A stretch of 64,000 nt of DNA from CBDBJK01 sp965206395 (lineage in GTDB: Bacteria > Chloroflexota > Dehalococcoidia > Lucifugimonadales > CATOSD01): NCBI GenBank assembly GCA_965206395.1, contig CBDBJK010000013.1:1-64000 (forward strand). The letters are read 5' to 3'. The translations under genes were made by a program, and so were the position numbers. Numbering within the stretch: the stretch's first letter is position 1; each line of letters opens with the position of its first letter. The notes under the pieces are model-generated. The model worked only from the letters and a program-made list of their open reading frames with translations, was not told where the DNA came from and did not search any database. Positions 32,852-41,800 of this stretch are shown piece by piece.

Positions 32852-33298
32852 ATGCCGCGTGTAAGCATTAAAGAGGCTGCACGACGACTGGGTGTTGCAG
32901 AGGCTACGGTTAGACGTCGCATACACAGGGGCGACCTTCTGGGCGTACAGGAGACGACGCCCCAGGGATTTAGCTGGCTGGTAGTGCTGCCAGATAGCGA
33001 ATCGCCAGAAGAGCGCGAAGCCGATTCACAGAGGCGTGAGGCTCGGATGAGTCCCGTGGTCGAAGCTCCTGCGCTGCGCGACCTTGTGGAACTGCTGCGG
33101 CACGAACTGGATTCCAGAAACCGCGAGCTGGATGCCAGACGACGCGAGATCCAGGAGCTTCACGCCATGCTCAAAGAGGCACGGGCGCAGTCATCGCCAC
33201 AGCCTGTTGAATTACAAGTTGAACAACAACAAGAGGAAGAAGAAACGCCCGATACGTTGAAGGGCCGGATTCGGCGACGCCTGCTTCGCGGAAGCTGA
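32852..33298 (+). CDS. small helix-turn-helix protein with coiled coil
   Basis: 148 aa. The N-terminal MerR/excisionase-type HTH is SIKEAARRLGVAEATVRRRI, with the wing RGDLLGVQETTPQGFSWLV. From about residue 70 comes a long charged coiled coil (RDLVELLRHELDSRNRELDA, RRREIQELHAMLKEA), then a Gln/Glu-rich stretch and a basic tail (RIRRRLLRGS). It probably binds DNA as a dimer. Its 3' end is 4 bp from the convergent modC gene. Small HTH proteins of this type are common in marine Chloroflexota; the target is unknown. Confidence 0.75.
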   Translation: MPRVSIKEAARRLGVAEATVRRRIHRGDLLGVQETTPQGFSWLVVLPDSESPEEREADSQRREARMSPVVEAPALRDLVELLRHELDSRNRELDARRREIQELHAMLKEARAQSSPQPVELQVEQQQEEEETPDTLKGRIRRRLLRGS

Positions 33299-33302
33299 GT
33301 CG

Positions 33303-34397
33303 CTAGCGGCCCGGCGCATCCATCACGACAATACTGTTCGTCTTGATGATAAGGTAAATCTTCTGCCCCTGTTTCAGGTCAAGGTCTTTCAGCGCGCTCA
33401 GCGTGATCTCCGCCATGAACCTGACCCCTACGTCTGCGAAAACAAGCACGCGATGCCCAAGAACGTGAATCTCATCTATCGTGACTGGTATCACATTGCG
33501 CGCGCTCATCCTTGTGGGCATGTCCAAAGTAAGAATAACGTCGCCCGCCCGAATTGACACCATCACCACATCCCCCGGCTGGCCATAAACGTCGGGAGTC
33601 AGCAGGCGCACATCGCCAACCTCTAACTCTGCCAGACGCTCATCGGTCTGCCGAGACACTACCTTCGCCTCTAGCATGTTTTCCAGTGTAGGGTAATCCG
33701 CGATCTCAGCGACGCGAGGATGAACGAGGACGTGCGATGTCTTTTCGTGGACAATTGGCTTGCCATCAAAAAGCGCTAGCATCGTATCAGCCAGCGCCAT
33801 GACCTCGGATATAGAGTGAGACACATAGATCATAGATGTCCCAAGCTCTCGCCAGACGCGCTTCAGGTACTCGATGATGACTCCCCTGAACCTTCCGTCC
33901 AGCGAGGCGAGAGGCTCATCCAGCAGCAGCAAATCAGGCGAGGTAGCTAGCGCCCTGGCAAGCGCAACCCGCTGACGCTCTCCTCCCGACAGATGCGCTA
34001 CTCGTCTGTCCATCAGAGACGATAGCTGAAATAGCTCGATTAACTGCTCAGGGTCGGTCATTCGATGCTGTGCCGGTGTCAGCTTGTAGCCATACATGAT
34101 GTTGTTTTGAACGCTCATATGTGGGAACAAAGCCGAATCCTGGAAAACGTACCCGAAGCGACGTTTCTCCGGCGATAGGTTCTTGCCGCGCGCCGAGGAA
34201 TACATGGTGCGCCCCAATGCCTCGATCTCTCCCTCGTCGGGTGTAACAAGCCCCGCGATGCAGTTTAGCAGCGTCGTCTTGCCGCTACCAGACGGGCCGA
34301 ATATTGCAGTGACCCCGGCCTCGAACGTGGCCTCGCATTCCAGCGAAAACCCCTGGAAATGCTTGGCGATGTTAAACGTCATTAATGGCTTGTTCAT
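33303..34397 (-). CDS. modC: molybdate/tungstate ABC transporter ATPase ModC
   Basis: 364 aa. Walker A is GPSGSGKTTLLN, the signature is LSGGERQRVALARALA, Walker B is LLLLDEPLASLD, and the H-loop is YVSHSISEVMALAD. A C-terminal TOBE/MOP domain (about residues 290-360: MPTRMSARNVIPVTIDEIHV) binds oxyanion and is typical of ModC. It is the distal member of a transporter set whose permease and binding-protein genes lie upstream on the same strand, but an opposite-strand gene (34502-34777) sits between modB and modC. Confidence 0.93.
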   Translation of the reverse strand: MNKPLMTFNIAKHFQGFSLECEATFEAGVTAIFGPSGSGKTTLLNCIAGLVTPDEGEIEALGRTMYSSARGKNLSPEKRRFGYVFQDSALFPHMSVQNNIMYGYKLTPAQHRMTDPEQLIELFQLSSLMDRRVAHLSGGERQRVALARALATSPDLLLLDEPLASLDGRFRGVIIEYLKRVWRELGTSMIYVSHSISEVMALADTMLALFDGKPIVHEKTSHVLVHPRVAEIADYPTLENMLEAKVVSRQTDERLAELEVGDVRLLTPDVYGQPGDVVMVSIRAGDVILTLDMPTRMSARNVIPVTIDEIHVLGHRVLVFADVGVRFMAEITLSALKDLDLKQGQKIYLIIKTNSIVVMDAPGR

Positions 34398-34501
34398 TTC
34401 ATGTCAGCATATCTTGAGGATACAGTGAGTTTCCCGTCAGGCGTTACGCATGTTACTCGCATTATGCTGAAATCAGCAACTTGACAGGAGGTCTGAATAC
34501 A

Positions 34502-34777
34502 ATGAGGAAAGCAAGACTGAGCGTGGCATCTTTTCTATTCCTGCTAGCCGTGATTCTAGGCACTGCTATACTGACGCCTGTATCTGCGTCGGCGAACTGC
34601 GAATCTGAACCTGAATCGACCGAGCGCATCAGCTACTTCGACGGCAGGTTCCTTTCCGCAAACGACTTGCAGGAAGAGCAGACCTATCAGAAGTACGAAC
34701 TCAAACTGGCATATGAAATAGATTGGGACTGCGTTCAAACTGACATCTGGAATTTGCAGATAGCTTACAGCTTTTAA
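34502..34777 (+). CDS. small secreted protein inserted between modB and modC
   Basis: 91 aa from ATG 34502 (aggaggt 9 bases upstream). Signal peptide MRKARLSVASFLFLLAVILG, cleavage near SASA, then NCESEPESTERISYFDGRFL and SANDLQEEQTYQKYELKL. The YFDGRFLSANDLQEEQ part matches a short motif seen at the N-terminus of some phage-tail/tail-fibre-like proteins (YFxGxFLxxxDxxxEQ), but the rest is too short to assign. Two Cys remain after cleavage. It ends 4 bp inside the convergent modB gene and breaks the mod operon. Confidence 0.7.
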   Translation: MRKARLSVASFLFLLAVILGTAILTPVSASANCESEPESTERISYFDGRFLSANDLQEEQTYQKYELKLAYEIDWDCVQTDIWNLQIAYSF

Positions 34778-35442
34778 GCGCGCTGTGTCCTCGACCTCTC
34801 CAGAAGCCAGTTGTGTACGAGCAACGTCACGACGGCGAGGCCTATGGACACTGCGACCAGTCGCAGCGCTGCGTCGTTGTCGCCTGTCTGCACATTCGTG
34901 AAGATAGCCAGGGGCAGCGTTTGAGTGCGCCCAGGGATGTTGCCCGCCACTACAATAGTGGCCCCGAACTCGCTCAGGGCGCGCACGAACCCAAGCAGCA
35001 CGCCCGCCAGGATGCCGCTGTAGGCCAGGGGAACGGTTACGGTGAAGAACACCCTCAAGGGGCCTGCTCCAAGGCTTCGGGCCGACGCCTCCAATCGCGC
35101 GTCCACGCCGCCCATAGCGACCATTATCGTCCTTGCCATCAAGGGAAACGACACCACTGCCGATGCCAGAGCCGCCGCGACCCATGTGAAAACCAGGTCA
35201 ATCCCCAGCAGGTTATGCAGTGTGCTTCCTATATGGCCGTCTCGCCCCAGCATCAGCAAGAGGAAGTACCCGATAGCCACTGGAGGCAACGCAAGAGGCA
35301 GCGACACCAGCAGGTCGATCAGGAACCGACCACGGATGTTCTTTTTGACTAGAAGCCAACTCAAAGCAAGGGCAACGGGGAAATTGATTGCGGTGGCTAC
35401 CACAGCCACCTGTAGCGTGAGCCTTATAACCGATGCGTCCAA
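34774..35442 (-). CDS. modB: molybdate ABC transporter permease ModB
   Basis: 222 aa with about five membrane helices and the coupling-helix EAA motif GVDARLEASARSLGAGPLRVF. Other family features are FLIDLLVSLPLALPPVAIGY and GFVRALSEFGATIVVAGNIP, the latter a strong ModB/CysT marker. It lies 40 bp downstream of modA. It partners ModC for oxyanion uptake. Confidence 0.93.
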   Translation of the reverse strand: MDASVIRLTLQVAVVATAINFPVALALSWLLVKKNIRGRFLIDLLVSLPLALPPVAIGYFLLLMLGRDGHIGSTLHNLLGIDLVFTWVAAALASAVVSFPLMARTIMVAMGGVDARLEASARSLGAGPLRVFFTVTVPLAYSGILAGVLLGFVRALSEFGATIVVAGNIPGRTQTLPLAIFTNVQTGDNDAALRLVAVSIGLAVVTLLVHNWLLERSRTQRA

Positions 35443-35482
35443 AGAATGTTACCTTCTATGCCCTCAGCCTATATACACAGCG

Positions 35483-36265
35483 TCACGGCTCTAAGGGCAA
35501 AAACCCGTGCTTCAAAAATACCAACTTCGCTGTTTGACTCCGCAGAAATTCTAGAAACTCTCGTGCGTTGGCCTTGTACTCAGACCTCTGGACGACGGCG
35601 GCAGGGTACACGATAGGAGAATGGCTTTCAGGAGGCATGATGTCCAGCACCTGCAAGTCTCCGGCTACCGCCGCGTCGGTCTGGTACACCAGGGCTACAT
35701 CTACGTTGCCAGACTCGACATAGGCCAGAGTCGCCCGCACGTTGACCCCTGTCACAAGCTTCTTCTGTATTTCGTCCCACAATCCGAGGCGGGTGAGCGA
35801 TTCTCTGGCATATCTTCCCGCAGGAGCGAGGTTCGGGTCGGCTATTGCGACTCGCTCTACCATATCTTCTGTAAGCTGCTCCATAGAGTCTATCAGAACG
35901 TTCTCGGCGCGAGTCACTACTACTAGCTTATTGGAGAGAAGGTTTACCGCATCCTGATCTAATAGCTCTTTTTCATCCAGGAACTCGATAGGAAACTCGC
36001 CTGCCGCTATGAACAGGTCTGCGGGCGCGCCACCGGCAATCTGCTGTGCCAGCGTCTGCGAGCCACCGTAGCTGAAGGCGACGCTCGTATCGCTCTGCGC
36101 CTCGAATTCGCGCTCAATCTCTTTCAGCGCATCCACAAGGCTTGCAGCCGCAAACACCAGAATCTCGGAGTCGTCCGCACGGCTTGAGCATCCAGCCATG
36201 ATGCCCATCAGCAGGCTCATGCAGATTGCAAACCAGGTTTTGTTTAGGGTACTCACCGATTGCAT
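35483..36265 (-). CDS. modA: molybdate-binding lipoprotein ModA
   Basis: 260 aa from ATG 36263-36265; the longer frame upstream only overlaps the MFS gene. The lipoprotein signal has lipobox LMGIMAGC. The binding-protein core is EILVFAAASLVDALKEIERE, SYGGSQTLAQQIAGGAPADL and ADPNLAPAGRYARESLTRLG, then NVDVALVYQTDAA: all ModA hallmarks of the oxyanion pocket. The ATG overlaps the MFS stop (TGATG), so translation is coupled to the MFS gene. It may carry molybdate or tungstate. Confidence 0.93.
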   Translation of the reverse strand: MQSVSTLNKTWFAICMSLLMGIMAGCSSRADDSEILVFAAASLVDALKEIEREFEAQSDTSVAFSYGGSQTLAQQIAGGAPADLFIAAGEFPIEFLDEKELLDQDAVNLLSNKLVVVTRAENVLIDSMEQLTEDMVERVAIADPNLAPAGRYARESLTRLGLWDEIQKKLVTGVNVRATLAYVESGNVDVALVYQTDAAVAGDLQVLDIMPPESHSPIVYPAAVVQRSEYKANAREFLEFLRSQTAKLVFLKHGFLPLEP

Positions 36266-37542
36266 CAGCCCCGCGCGAGGTCTTGGCCGGCGGGCGAAGT
36301 CCTCAGGCTTGCGGATTCCTCTGAGCCTGCTGATGTTTCTCGCGGGATAAGCGCGACTAAGACACCGACGCCCTGCACAATACTTCCCAGGTAGAAAGCC
36401 CATACCAGGGAACCGCTAGCGTCGCTAATCCAACCGCTGATGACAGGCGCGATGAACGCGCTCGATATACCTACTGTGTTCATCACGCCCATAACCGTGC
36501 CCATGCCGACACGCCCCGAAGCGAAGGTGTGGTCTCCGACCCATGCGACGATTATGGGGTTCCAGGCCAGGCCTCCAAAGAAGCCGTAGAGGGCAAATGC
36601 CACGAGAATGGCTGGTATTGAACCAACCACGGCTACTACTGAAACCATCACCGCAGAGATGCTGAGCATAAAGAGCGTCAATCGTTTGCGGCCCAGCCTG
36701 TCCGAAAGCCTGCCCCAAAACAGCGCGCCCACGAGCGACGTAGCCGCGACCAGCGCAGTGTAAAGCCCTGCGCGTGTGACCGACACACCATGCTCTTCCA
36801 CAAGGAAGCTAGGCGCCCATGTGAAGATGACCATGTAGGCGTAAAGGGCGCAGAAGTTGGTGATTCCCAATGCTACCACGTTATGGTTCTTGAACAGGTA
36901 TTTGAACCCGCCCTCGATTTTCGGCGCGGGAGGAACGCCCTTGATCGCAACAGCCATCAAGCCGACCATCAGCAGAGTGGGAACGAGCATGAACAGGTAC
37001 GGCGCGCGCCAGCTATCCGCAAATGTGTACAGCGCCCCGGCGAGGCTCAGTCCAAGCGCGGAGCCAAGCGCCATGCCTGCGGTGACGATTGCAGAGCTAG
37101 CGCCTCTGCGCTCAGGCGGGACTGAGCTAATCGTGATTCCATACGACCCTGAGTAGAACACTCCCGCGCCAAAGCCCTGCACGCCAATGAATAGCAGCAA
37201 AAGCAGGTAGCTAACGCTGAAGACGCCGATGCCCAACAGTCCCAGGCCTATGAGCAGATACATGCCTGTCAGCACGTTCTTCATGCCTAGTCTGTCGCCA
37301 AGGACGCCCGACGGTATCTGCATAACGACGTAGGTGATGAAGTAGACGCTGGATATGGCCCCGCGCTGAGTGTCGGTCAGATTGAAGTCGTCCGCTATAA
37401 CGGGGAGCAATGGAAATAGGATGCTGCGGTCTATGTAAAGAACGGCCCACCCTAGCGCAAGGGTCATCACGATGAGATGGACTCGCCACCTTTCGGGGAC
37501 TTGCCACGGCTTGCTTTTGCTCCTATTAGAAAGAAATCCCAT
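36265..37542 (-). CDS. MFS transporter (ACS/OFA-like), coupled to modA
   Basis: 425 aa with 12 predicted helices. MFS signature motifs: first loop GVLGDRLGMKNVL and the equivalent second-half loop GRLSDRLGRKRLTLF. The family is broad (organic anions, sugar acids, drugs). It opens the mod operon (MFS-modA-modB) with a one-base TGATG overlap to modA. The coupling suggests a role in the same process, for example oxyanion or ligand handling, but the substrate is unknown. Confidence 0.87.
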   Translation of the reverse strand: MGFLSNRSKSKPWQVPERWRVHLIVMTLALGWAVLYIDRSILFPLLPVIADDFNLTDTQRGAISSVYFITYVVMQIPSGVLGDRLGMKNVLTGMYLLIGLGLLGIGVFSVSYLLLLLFIGVQGFGAGVFYSGSYGITISSVPPERRGASSAIVTAGMALGSALGLSLAGALYTFADSWRAPYLFMLVPTLLMVGLMAVAIKGVPPAPKIEGGFKYLFKNHNVVALGITNFCALYAYMVIFTWAPSFLVEEHGVSVTRAGLYTALVAATSLVGALFWGRLSDRLGRKRLTLFMLSISAVMVSVVAVVGSIPAILVAFALYGFFGGLAWNPIIVAWVGDHTFASGRVGMGTVMGVMNTVGISSAFIAPVISGWISDASGSLVWAFYLGSIVQGVGVLVALIPRETSAGSEESASLRTSPAGQDLARG

Positions 37543-37593
37543 AGCCCGATACTATCAAACTTTCATCCCTATGACCATCAATCAGGCCGAAGT

Positions 37594-38442
37594 TTACTCT
37601 ATCATCTCGGAACTCAACCATTGCGCCACATCAGGCCAAAAATCAATACCGTCGAGCGCGTGGACACCGTTGGCATAAGTAACGAGGGTGATATCTTTCC
37701 CCTCGTCCTTGAGAAGTTCAATTCCATCGCGATTCACACGCAAGGGGACGTTAGGGTCTTGCTCGCCGAGTAAATAAAGCATCGGTATATCGAGCGCGCG
37801 CAGGCCTGGCCGCTGGTCGAAGCCCAGTTCACCTGAATACGCTTCGAGCAACTGCTGGGATTCCTCTACACCACGTCCTTCGTGGATGCTCAGTATTTCG
37901 TACCGAATGTTGATCCCGACCGGCATAACGCCTCCGGTAAGTACGATCATGAACCCAACCTTGGCTGCACCTTCAGCTACCAGCGGCATATACCACATGG
38001 CCTGACTCATACCATACAGCCCAACCCTATCCGTATCGATCTCCGGCATTTGCAGAAGCTGTTGCAGCACAGCGTTCATGTCTGCGGCCAATAAGGGTAT
38101 TGTCTCCGGACTATTGGCAAGGCTTAATCCGACCACCTCGCCATCTGATTCACCGGTTCCGCGTTTGTCGTAGCGCATAACCGCAAAACCCAACTCAAGA
38201 AGTTCTTTTGTATGCGCGACAATCGTTCTGTGTTCAGCACTCATATTCCCTGACGCTGCACCGTAAACCACCGCCGGAAAAGGGCCATCCCCTTCTGGAA
38301 GGTCAAGTTTGTATCGAATCTTTATGTCGCTATTGGTCACGAAACCCTCTTGCTGACCACCGGGACCCAGCGCAGAGTCACTGCTGCATCCGAATGCGCA
38401 CATCGTTAAAATCACAAAGAGTACGTACATTTTCATGGTCAT
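37594..38442 (-). CDS. lipoprotein alpha/beta hydrolase
   Basis: 282 aa from ATG 38440-38442 (aaggag 7 bases upstream). Lipoprotein signal YVLFVILTMCAFGC, so it is membrane-anchored outside the cytoplasm. Hydrolase landmarks: oxyanion region FPAVVYGAASGN, RYDKRGTGESDG, nucleophile elbow GLYGMSQAMW (Ser in GMSQA, not the usual GxSxG), Asp in YLLGEQDPNVP and His in NGVHALDG. It resembles dienelactone-hydrolase/BAAT-type esterases. Substrate unknown. Confidence 0.85.
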   Translation of the reverse strand: MTMKMYVLFVILTMCAFGCSSDSALGPGGQQEGFVTNSDIKIRYKLDLPEGDGPFPAVVYGAASGNMSAEHRTIVAHTKELLELGFAVMRYDKRGTGESDGEVVGLSLANSPETIPLLAADMNAVLQQLLQMPEIDTDRVGLYGMSQAMWYMPLVAEGAAKVGFMIVLTGGVMPVGINIRYEILSIHEGRGVEESQQLLEAYSGELGFDQRPGLRALDIPMLYLLGEQDPNVPLRVNRDGIELLKDEGKDITLVTYANGVHALDGIDFWPDVAQWLSSEMIE

Positions 38443-38599
38443 ATTTGTTCTCCTTTTGTTGATAGCAGCGGACTCGCATTTCCAGCACAATCAGAAAAGC
38501 CAAATAATGGTCATGGAAAGTGTTGACAGGGAACCGAACGCTTACAAAAAATGTGTTGTGAGGGTAGCAGGAGTACTGCTTTCAGCGCAAAGTTATCAG

Positions 38600-39838
38600 C
38601 TATGCTGACAACCCTTTTGAGGCTGTTCGATTGAAATGCCTGGCGAGGCGGCTAATCGCCTCTTCCAGCACGGCGTCCTGCTTGCAGAAGCAGAAGCGAA
38701 CCAGGTAGTTCGATGCGCCATTGTCCGGGCCTTCGCCGGTGTAAAAGGCGCTGACTGGAATTGCCGCGACGCCGACCTCGGTCGTTATGTAGCGACAGAA
38801 CTCTTCGGCTGTGCCCTTCCCCGAAAAGGATGTACTATCGAAGCCCAGCGGACGGAAGTCAGCGTTGAGGAAATAGGTTCCGTCGCAGATCGCTGTCTTG
38901 AAGCCGACGCGCTCCAGGCCGTCCCGTATGAGGTCGCGCTTGCGCTGCATCTCGGCGGCCAGGCCGGAGAAGTAATCGTCTTCCTTACGCAATCCGTAAG
39001 CCACCGCCTGCTGAAGATTCGGGGCGGTGGTGAATGTGAGAAACTGGTGCGCTTTGGAAACCCTGGAGATTATCTCAGCCGAAGCGGTAGTGTAGCCCAC
39101 CTTCCAGCCTGTAAGTGAGAAGGTCTTGCCAGCCGAGCCAAGCTTCATGGTGCGCTCCCTCATGCCTGGAAGGGTTATCAGGGGGATGTGCGCTAGATCA
39201 TCGTATACAATATGCTCGTACACCTCGTCGCAAAGGGCATAGGCGTCGTAACGCTGGACCAATTCGGCGATTAGCTCTAGCTCATCAAGGCGAAACACCT
39301 TGCTGGCCGGGTTCATAGGATTGTTGAGAAGCACCATCTTGGTCTTGTCTGAAAACGCGGCTTCAAGCTCATCTTTCGGCAGCTCCCAGTCTGGCGGCTC
39401 CAGCCTGATAAGCCTTGGCACTCCACCCGCGCGGCGTATCATGGGCAGGTAGCTGTCATAAAGCGGCTCGAACAGCACAACCTCGTCGCCGGGATTGAGC
39501 AAACCCATAATGCACGCCGCAAGCGATTCGGTAGCCCCGCTCGTCACCATAGTCTCGGTCTGCCAATCAACGTCGAAGCCGTAGAAGCGCTTCGCGTGCT
39601 CGGCCACTGCCTGACGCAGTTCCGGCACACCCATCATGGGCGGGTACTGGTTCGGGCCTTTCAGAACAGCGTCCGCCGCTGCCTGACGCACGTCGTCGGG
39701 GCCGTTGTCATCGGGAAAGCCCTGACCAAGGTTAATCGCCTCATGCTCCATAGCGAGCCGTGACATAACCTCGAACACGGTTGTGCCGTAGCTAGAGAGG
39801 ATGTCGTTGGCGGGCTTCAAGGGCTTCAGCCTCCTCAC
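38600..39838 (-). CDS. class I/II PLP aminotransferase
   Basis: 412 aa. Features: INLGQGFPDDNGPDDVRQAA, TSGATESLAACIMGLLNPGD, LLNNPMNPASKVF, ALCDEVYEHIVYD and the PLP-lysine loop LGSAGKTFSLTGWKVGY. The order and the GQGFPD start match kynurenine/glutamine-transaminase-like enzymes (KAT/methionine aminotransferase group). It probably moves amino groups from aromatic or sulfur amino acids to 2-oxo acids. Divergent from the nusA operon. Confidence 0.92.
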   Translation of the reverse strand: MRRLKPLKPANDILSSYGTTVFEVMSRLAMEHEAINLGQGFPDDNGPDDVRQAAADAVLKGPNQYPPMMGVPELRQAVAEHAKRFYGFDVDWQTETMVTSGATESLAACIMGLLNPGDEVVLFEPLYDSYLPMIRRAGGVPRLIRLEPPDWELPKDELEAAFSDKTKMVLLNNPMNPASKVFRLDELELIAELVQRYDAYALCDEVYEHIVYDDLAHIPLITLPGMRERTMKLGSAGKTFSLTGWKVGYTTASAEIISRVSKAHQFLTFTTAPNLQQAVAYGLRKEDDYFSGLAAEMQRKRDLIRDGLERVGFKTAICDGTYFLNADFRPLGFDSTSFSGKGTAEEFCRYITTEVGVAAIPVSAFYTGEGPDNGASNYLVRFCFCKQDAVLEEAISRLARHFNRTASKGLSA

Positions 39839-40023
39839 AAGACAAGTCGCTAAACGTGAAAACCTCGTTTAATCCTAAGCCGTAGCTTGATGCCAGGCCT
39901 TCGCAGGCTATAATCCTCACCCCTTCGTGTCAAGCCCTGGCCCATTCCAATGCATGAGGCAACCCATGCTTGTTTCTATCCTGAATGTAGACGCCAATTG
40001 ATATGCACATACACGTTTCACGG
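39839..40023. other. divergent spacer between aminotransferase and nusA
   Basis: No gene and in particular no rimP, the gene that usually precedes nusA. The nusA promoter and leader hairpin lie immediately to the right and are listed separately. Confidence 0.5.
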
Positions 40024-40052
40024 TTGTACATCAAGGTCTAAAATGCTATACT
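40024..40052 (+). promoter_or_regulatory. nusA operon promoter
   Basis: TTGTAC (40024-40029), 17-base spacer, TATACT (40047-40052; 5 of 6 to consensus). It sits about 100 bp upstream of nusA and just before a leader hairpin, giving a predicted start near 40059. Confidence 0.55.
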
Positions 40053-40078
40053 TAGGGCTGAATATTACTCGTTTGTTG

Positions 40079-40099
40079 AAAGTGGGGTGTCCCCACTTT
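40079..40099 (+). promoter_or_regulatory. nusA leader hairpin (possible attenuator)
   Basis: AAAGTGGGG and CCCCACTTT form a perfect 9-bp stem with loop TGT, followed by ctttgtt. It lies in the predicted 5' leader about 20 bases after the likely transcript start and 54 bases before the nusA ATG. A short strong hairpin with a weak U-tract here could act as a NusA-sensitive attenuator or protect the mRNA 5' end. Confidence 0.5.
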
Positions 40100-40152
40100 C
40101 TTTGTTAACAAGGGGATGCGTTAGTAACCGAGTTGAGGAGGTGGCTGAAAAA

Positions 40153-41796
40153 ATGAAGAGCAATTTCCTGATCGCCTTAACCCAACTGGCCGCCGAGCGC
40201 AATCTGCCCAGAGAGATTGTGCTTTCAGCCATCGAAGCCGCGCTGATGTCTGCATACAGAAAAGACAGCACCACGGCTGGCCTGAACATATCTGTAAAAT
40301 TAGACCCCGGCACAGGGGACGTGAGTGTTCACGTCCTCAAGTCCGTCGTGGATGAGATTGAGGACCCTCAGCTAGAAATCCTGCTGGCTGACGCTCGTAA
40401 GATCAAATCCGACGCCGAGATTGGCGACAGCGTTGCCACCGATAGTATGCCCCACAGCGCGGGCCGAATCGCGGCGCAAACCGCAAAACAGGTGGTGATG
40501 CAAAGGCTCAGAGAAGCCGAGCGTGAGCTAGTCTACGAGGAGTTCGCCGAAAAAGAGGGCGAGGTCTTCTCCGTTACCGTTCAGAGGCTAGACCCCAAAC
40601 AGCTTACTGTTGAGCTTGGACGCGCGGAGGCCCTGTTACCTACGAGCGAGCAAATACCAGCCGAACGTTATCGTGTCGGAAACAAGATGAAGGTGCTCCT
40701 TCAGGCTGTGCAACGGTCTAGCAAAGGGCCTGAGCTTATCGTTTCCAGAACCGACAAGCTGTTGCTTAGACGGCTGTTTGAGATGGAAGTGCCAGAGATA
40801 TACAGTGGTGCAGTCGAGATTATGGCCATCGCCAGAGAAGCAGGCTCGCGCAGTAAAGTAGCGGTTCGGGCGACTCAAGCTGGCGTGGACCCGGTCGGGT
40901 CGTGCGTTGGACTCAGAGGAGTCCGCATCCAGAACATCGTCAACGAGCTTCAAGGCGAAAAGATAGACGTAATCGCGTGGAACAAAGACCCTGGCGTCCT
41001 GATAGCCAACGCCCTTAACCCGTCCCAGGTTATGCGCGTTGAGCTAAACTCGGATGTGGAAACCGCGATAGCCGTGGTTCCAGAGCGTCAACTCTCGCTC
41101 GCCATCGGCAAAGAAGGGCAGAACGCCAGATTAGCGGCCAAGCTCACCGGCTGGAAGGTTGACATCAGGAGCAACGTTGAGGCCGATGCTGTGACAGCTG
41201 AGAAGCCGGAGGCTCCGGTTCTTGATGAGGTCACACTGCCGCCAGAAGAAGAGCTTGCGCTTCCTGTTATCGAGGAGGTAGTCGAAGCTGTAGCGGAACC
41301 GGCCGTGGCCGAAGTTGTGACTCCAACCGAAGAAGAAGCTGCGCCAGAGCCTGTCGTAGCCGAACCTGTTGTAGCCGAGGCCGAGGAAGTGGCAGCGGCG
41401 GTGGTCACAGAAGTGGAGCAGGCTGTGGAGGCTCCTGTGGCCGAAGTAGAAACCGCCGAAGCGGAAATCGTGGCAGAAGATACGCTTGTGGCTGAACCAG
41501 AAGTCGCTGTTGAGGAAGAACAGGAAACGCCAGAAGAAGAGCCTGTAGAGGCCGAAGAGGAACCTGAGACAGCAGCGGTCGATGAAGTGGAACCCGAAAG
41601 AGAGAGGGTGAGGGAGCCTGTAGCGCCCGTCTTGGAACGCTCGACTTCTCTGCGCGACCTGCCGGACAGCGTATGGACAGTACGGCGCGGCAGAGGCGCT
41701 CCAGCAGAAACAGGAGTCATTCGGTTCGCAGAGGATATTGCAGACCTCAGAAGAAATCAACGCAGTACCAGAGACAACAAGAAACGGCGGCGGTAA
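40153..41796 (+). CDS. nusA: transcription termination/antitermination factor NusA
   Basis: 547 aa from ATG 40153; gaggaggtg lies upstream. The N-terminal RNA-polymerase-binding domain is LIALTQLAAERNLPREIVLS. The S1 region is GEVFSVTVQRLDPKQLTVEL, and the KH domains include DPVGSCVGLRGVRIQNIVNE and LAIGKEGQNARLAAKLTGWK. The last about 170 residues are a low-complexity acidic Glu/Ala/Val tail, then a basic end (RSTRDNKKRRR); this tail is not part of standard NusA. It heads the nusA-ylxR-infB-rbfA-truB operon. Confidence 0.95.
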   Translation: MKSNFLIALTQLAAERNLPREIVLSAIEAALMSAYRKDSTTAGLNISVKLDPGTGDVSVHVLKSVVDEIEDPQLEILLADARKIKSDAEIGDSVATDSMPHSAGRIAAQTAKQVVMQRLREAERELVYEEFAEKEGEVFSVTVQRLDPKQLTVELGRAEALLPTSEQIPAERYRVGNKMKVLLQAVQRSSKGPELIVSRTDKLLLRRLFEMEVPEIYSGAVEIMAIAREAGSRSKVAVRATQAGVDPVGSCVGLRGVRIQNIVNELQGEKIDVIAWNKDPGVLIANALNPSQVMRVELNSDVETAIAVVPERQLSLAIGKEGQNARLAAKLTGWKVDIRSNVEADAVTAEKPEAPVLDEVTLPPEEELALPVIEEVVEAVAEPAVAEVVTPTEEEAAPEPVVAEPVVAEAEEVAAAVVTEVEQAVEAPVAEVETAEAEIVAEDTLVAEPEVAVEEEQETPEEEPVEAEEEPETAAVDEVEPERERVREPVAPVLERSTSLRDLPDSVWTVRRGRGAPAETGVIRFAEDIADLRRNQRSTRDNKKRRR

Positions 41797-41800
41797 TAAA

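Noticed and set aside
41088..41720. Ser/Thr-rich 210-aa frame antisense to nusA
   Set aside because: It is the complement of the Glu/Val/Ala-rich NusA tail; no start site and no family.
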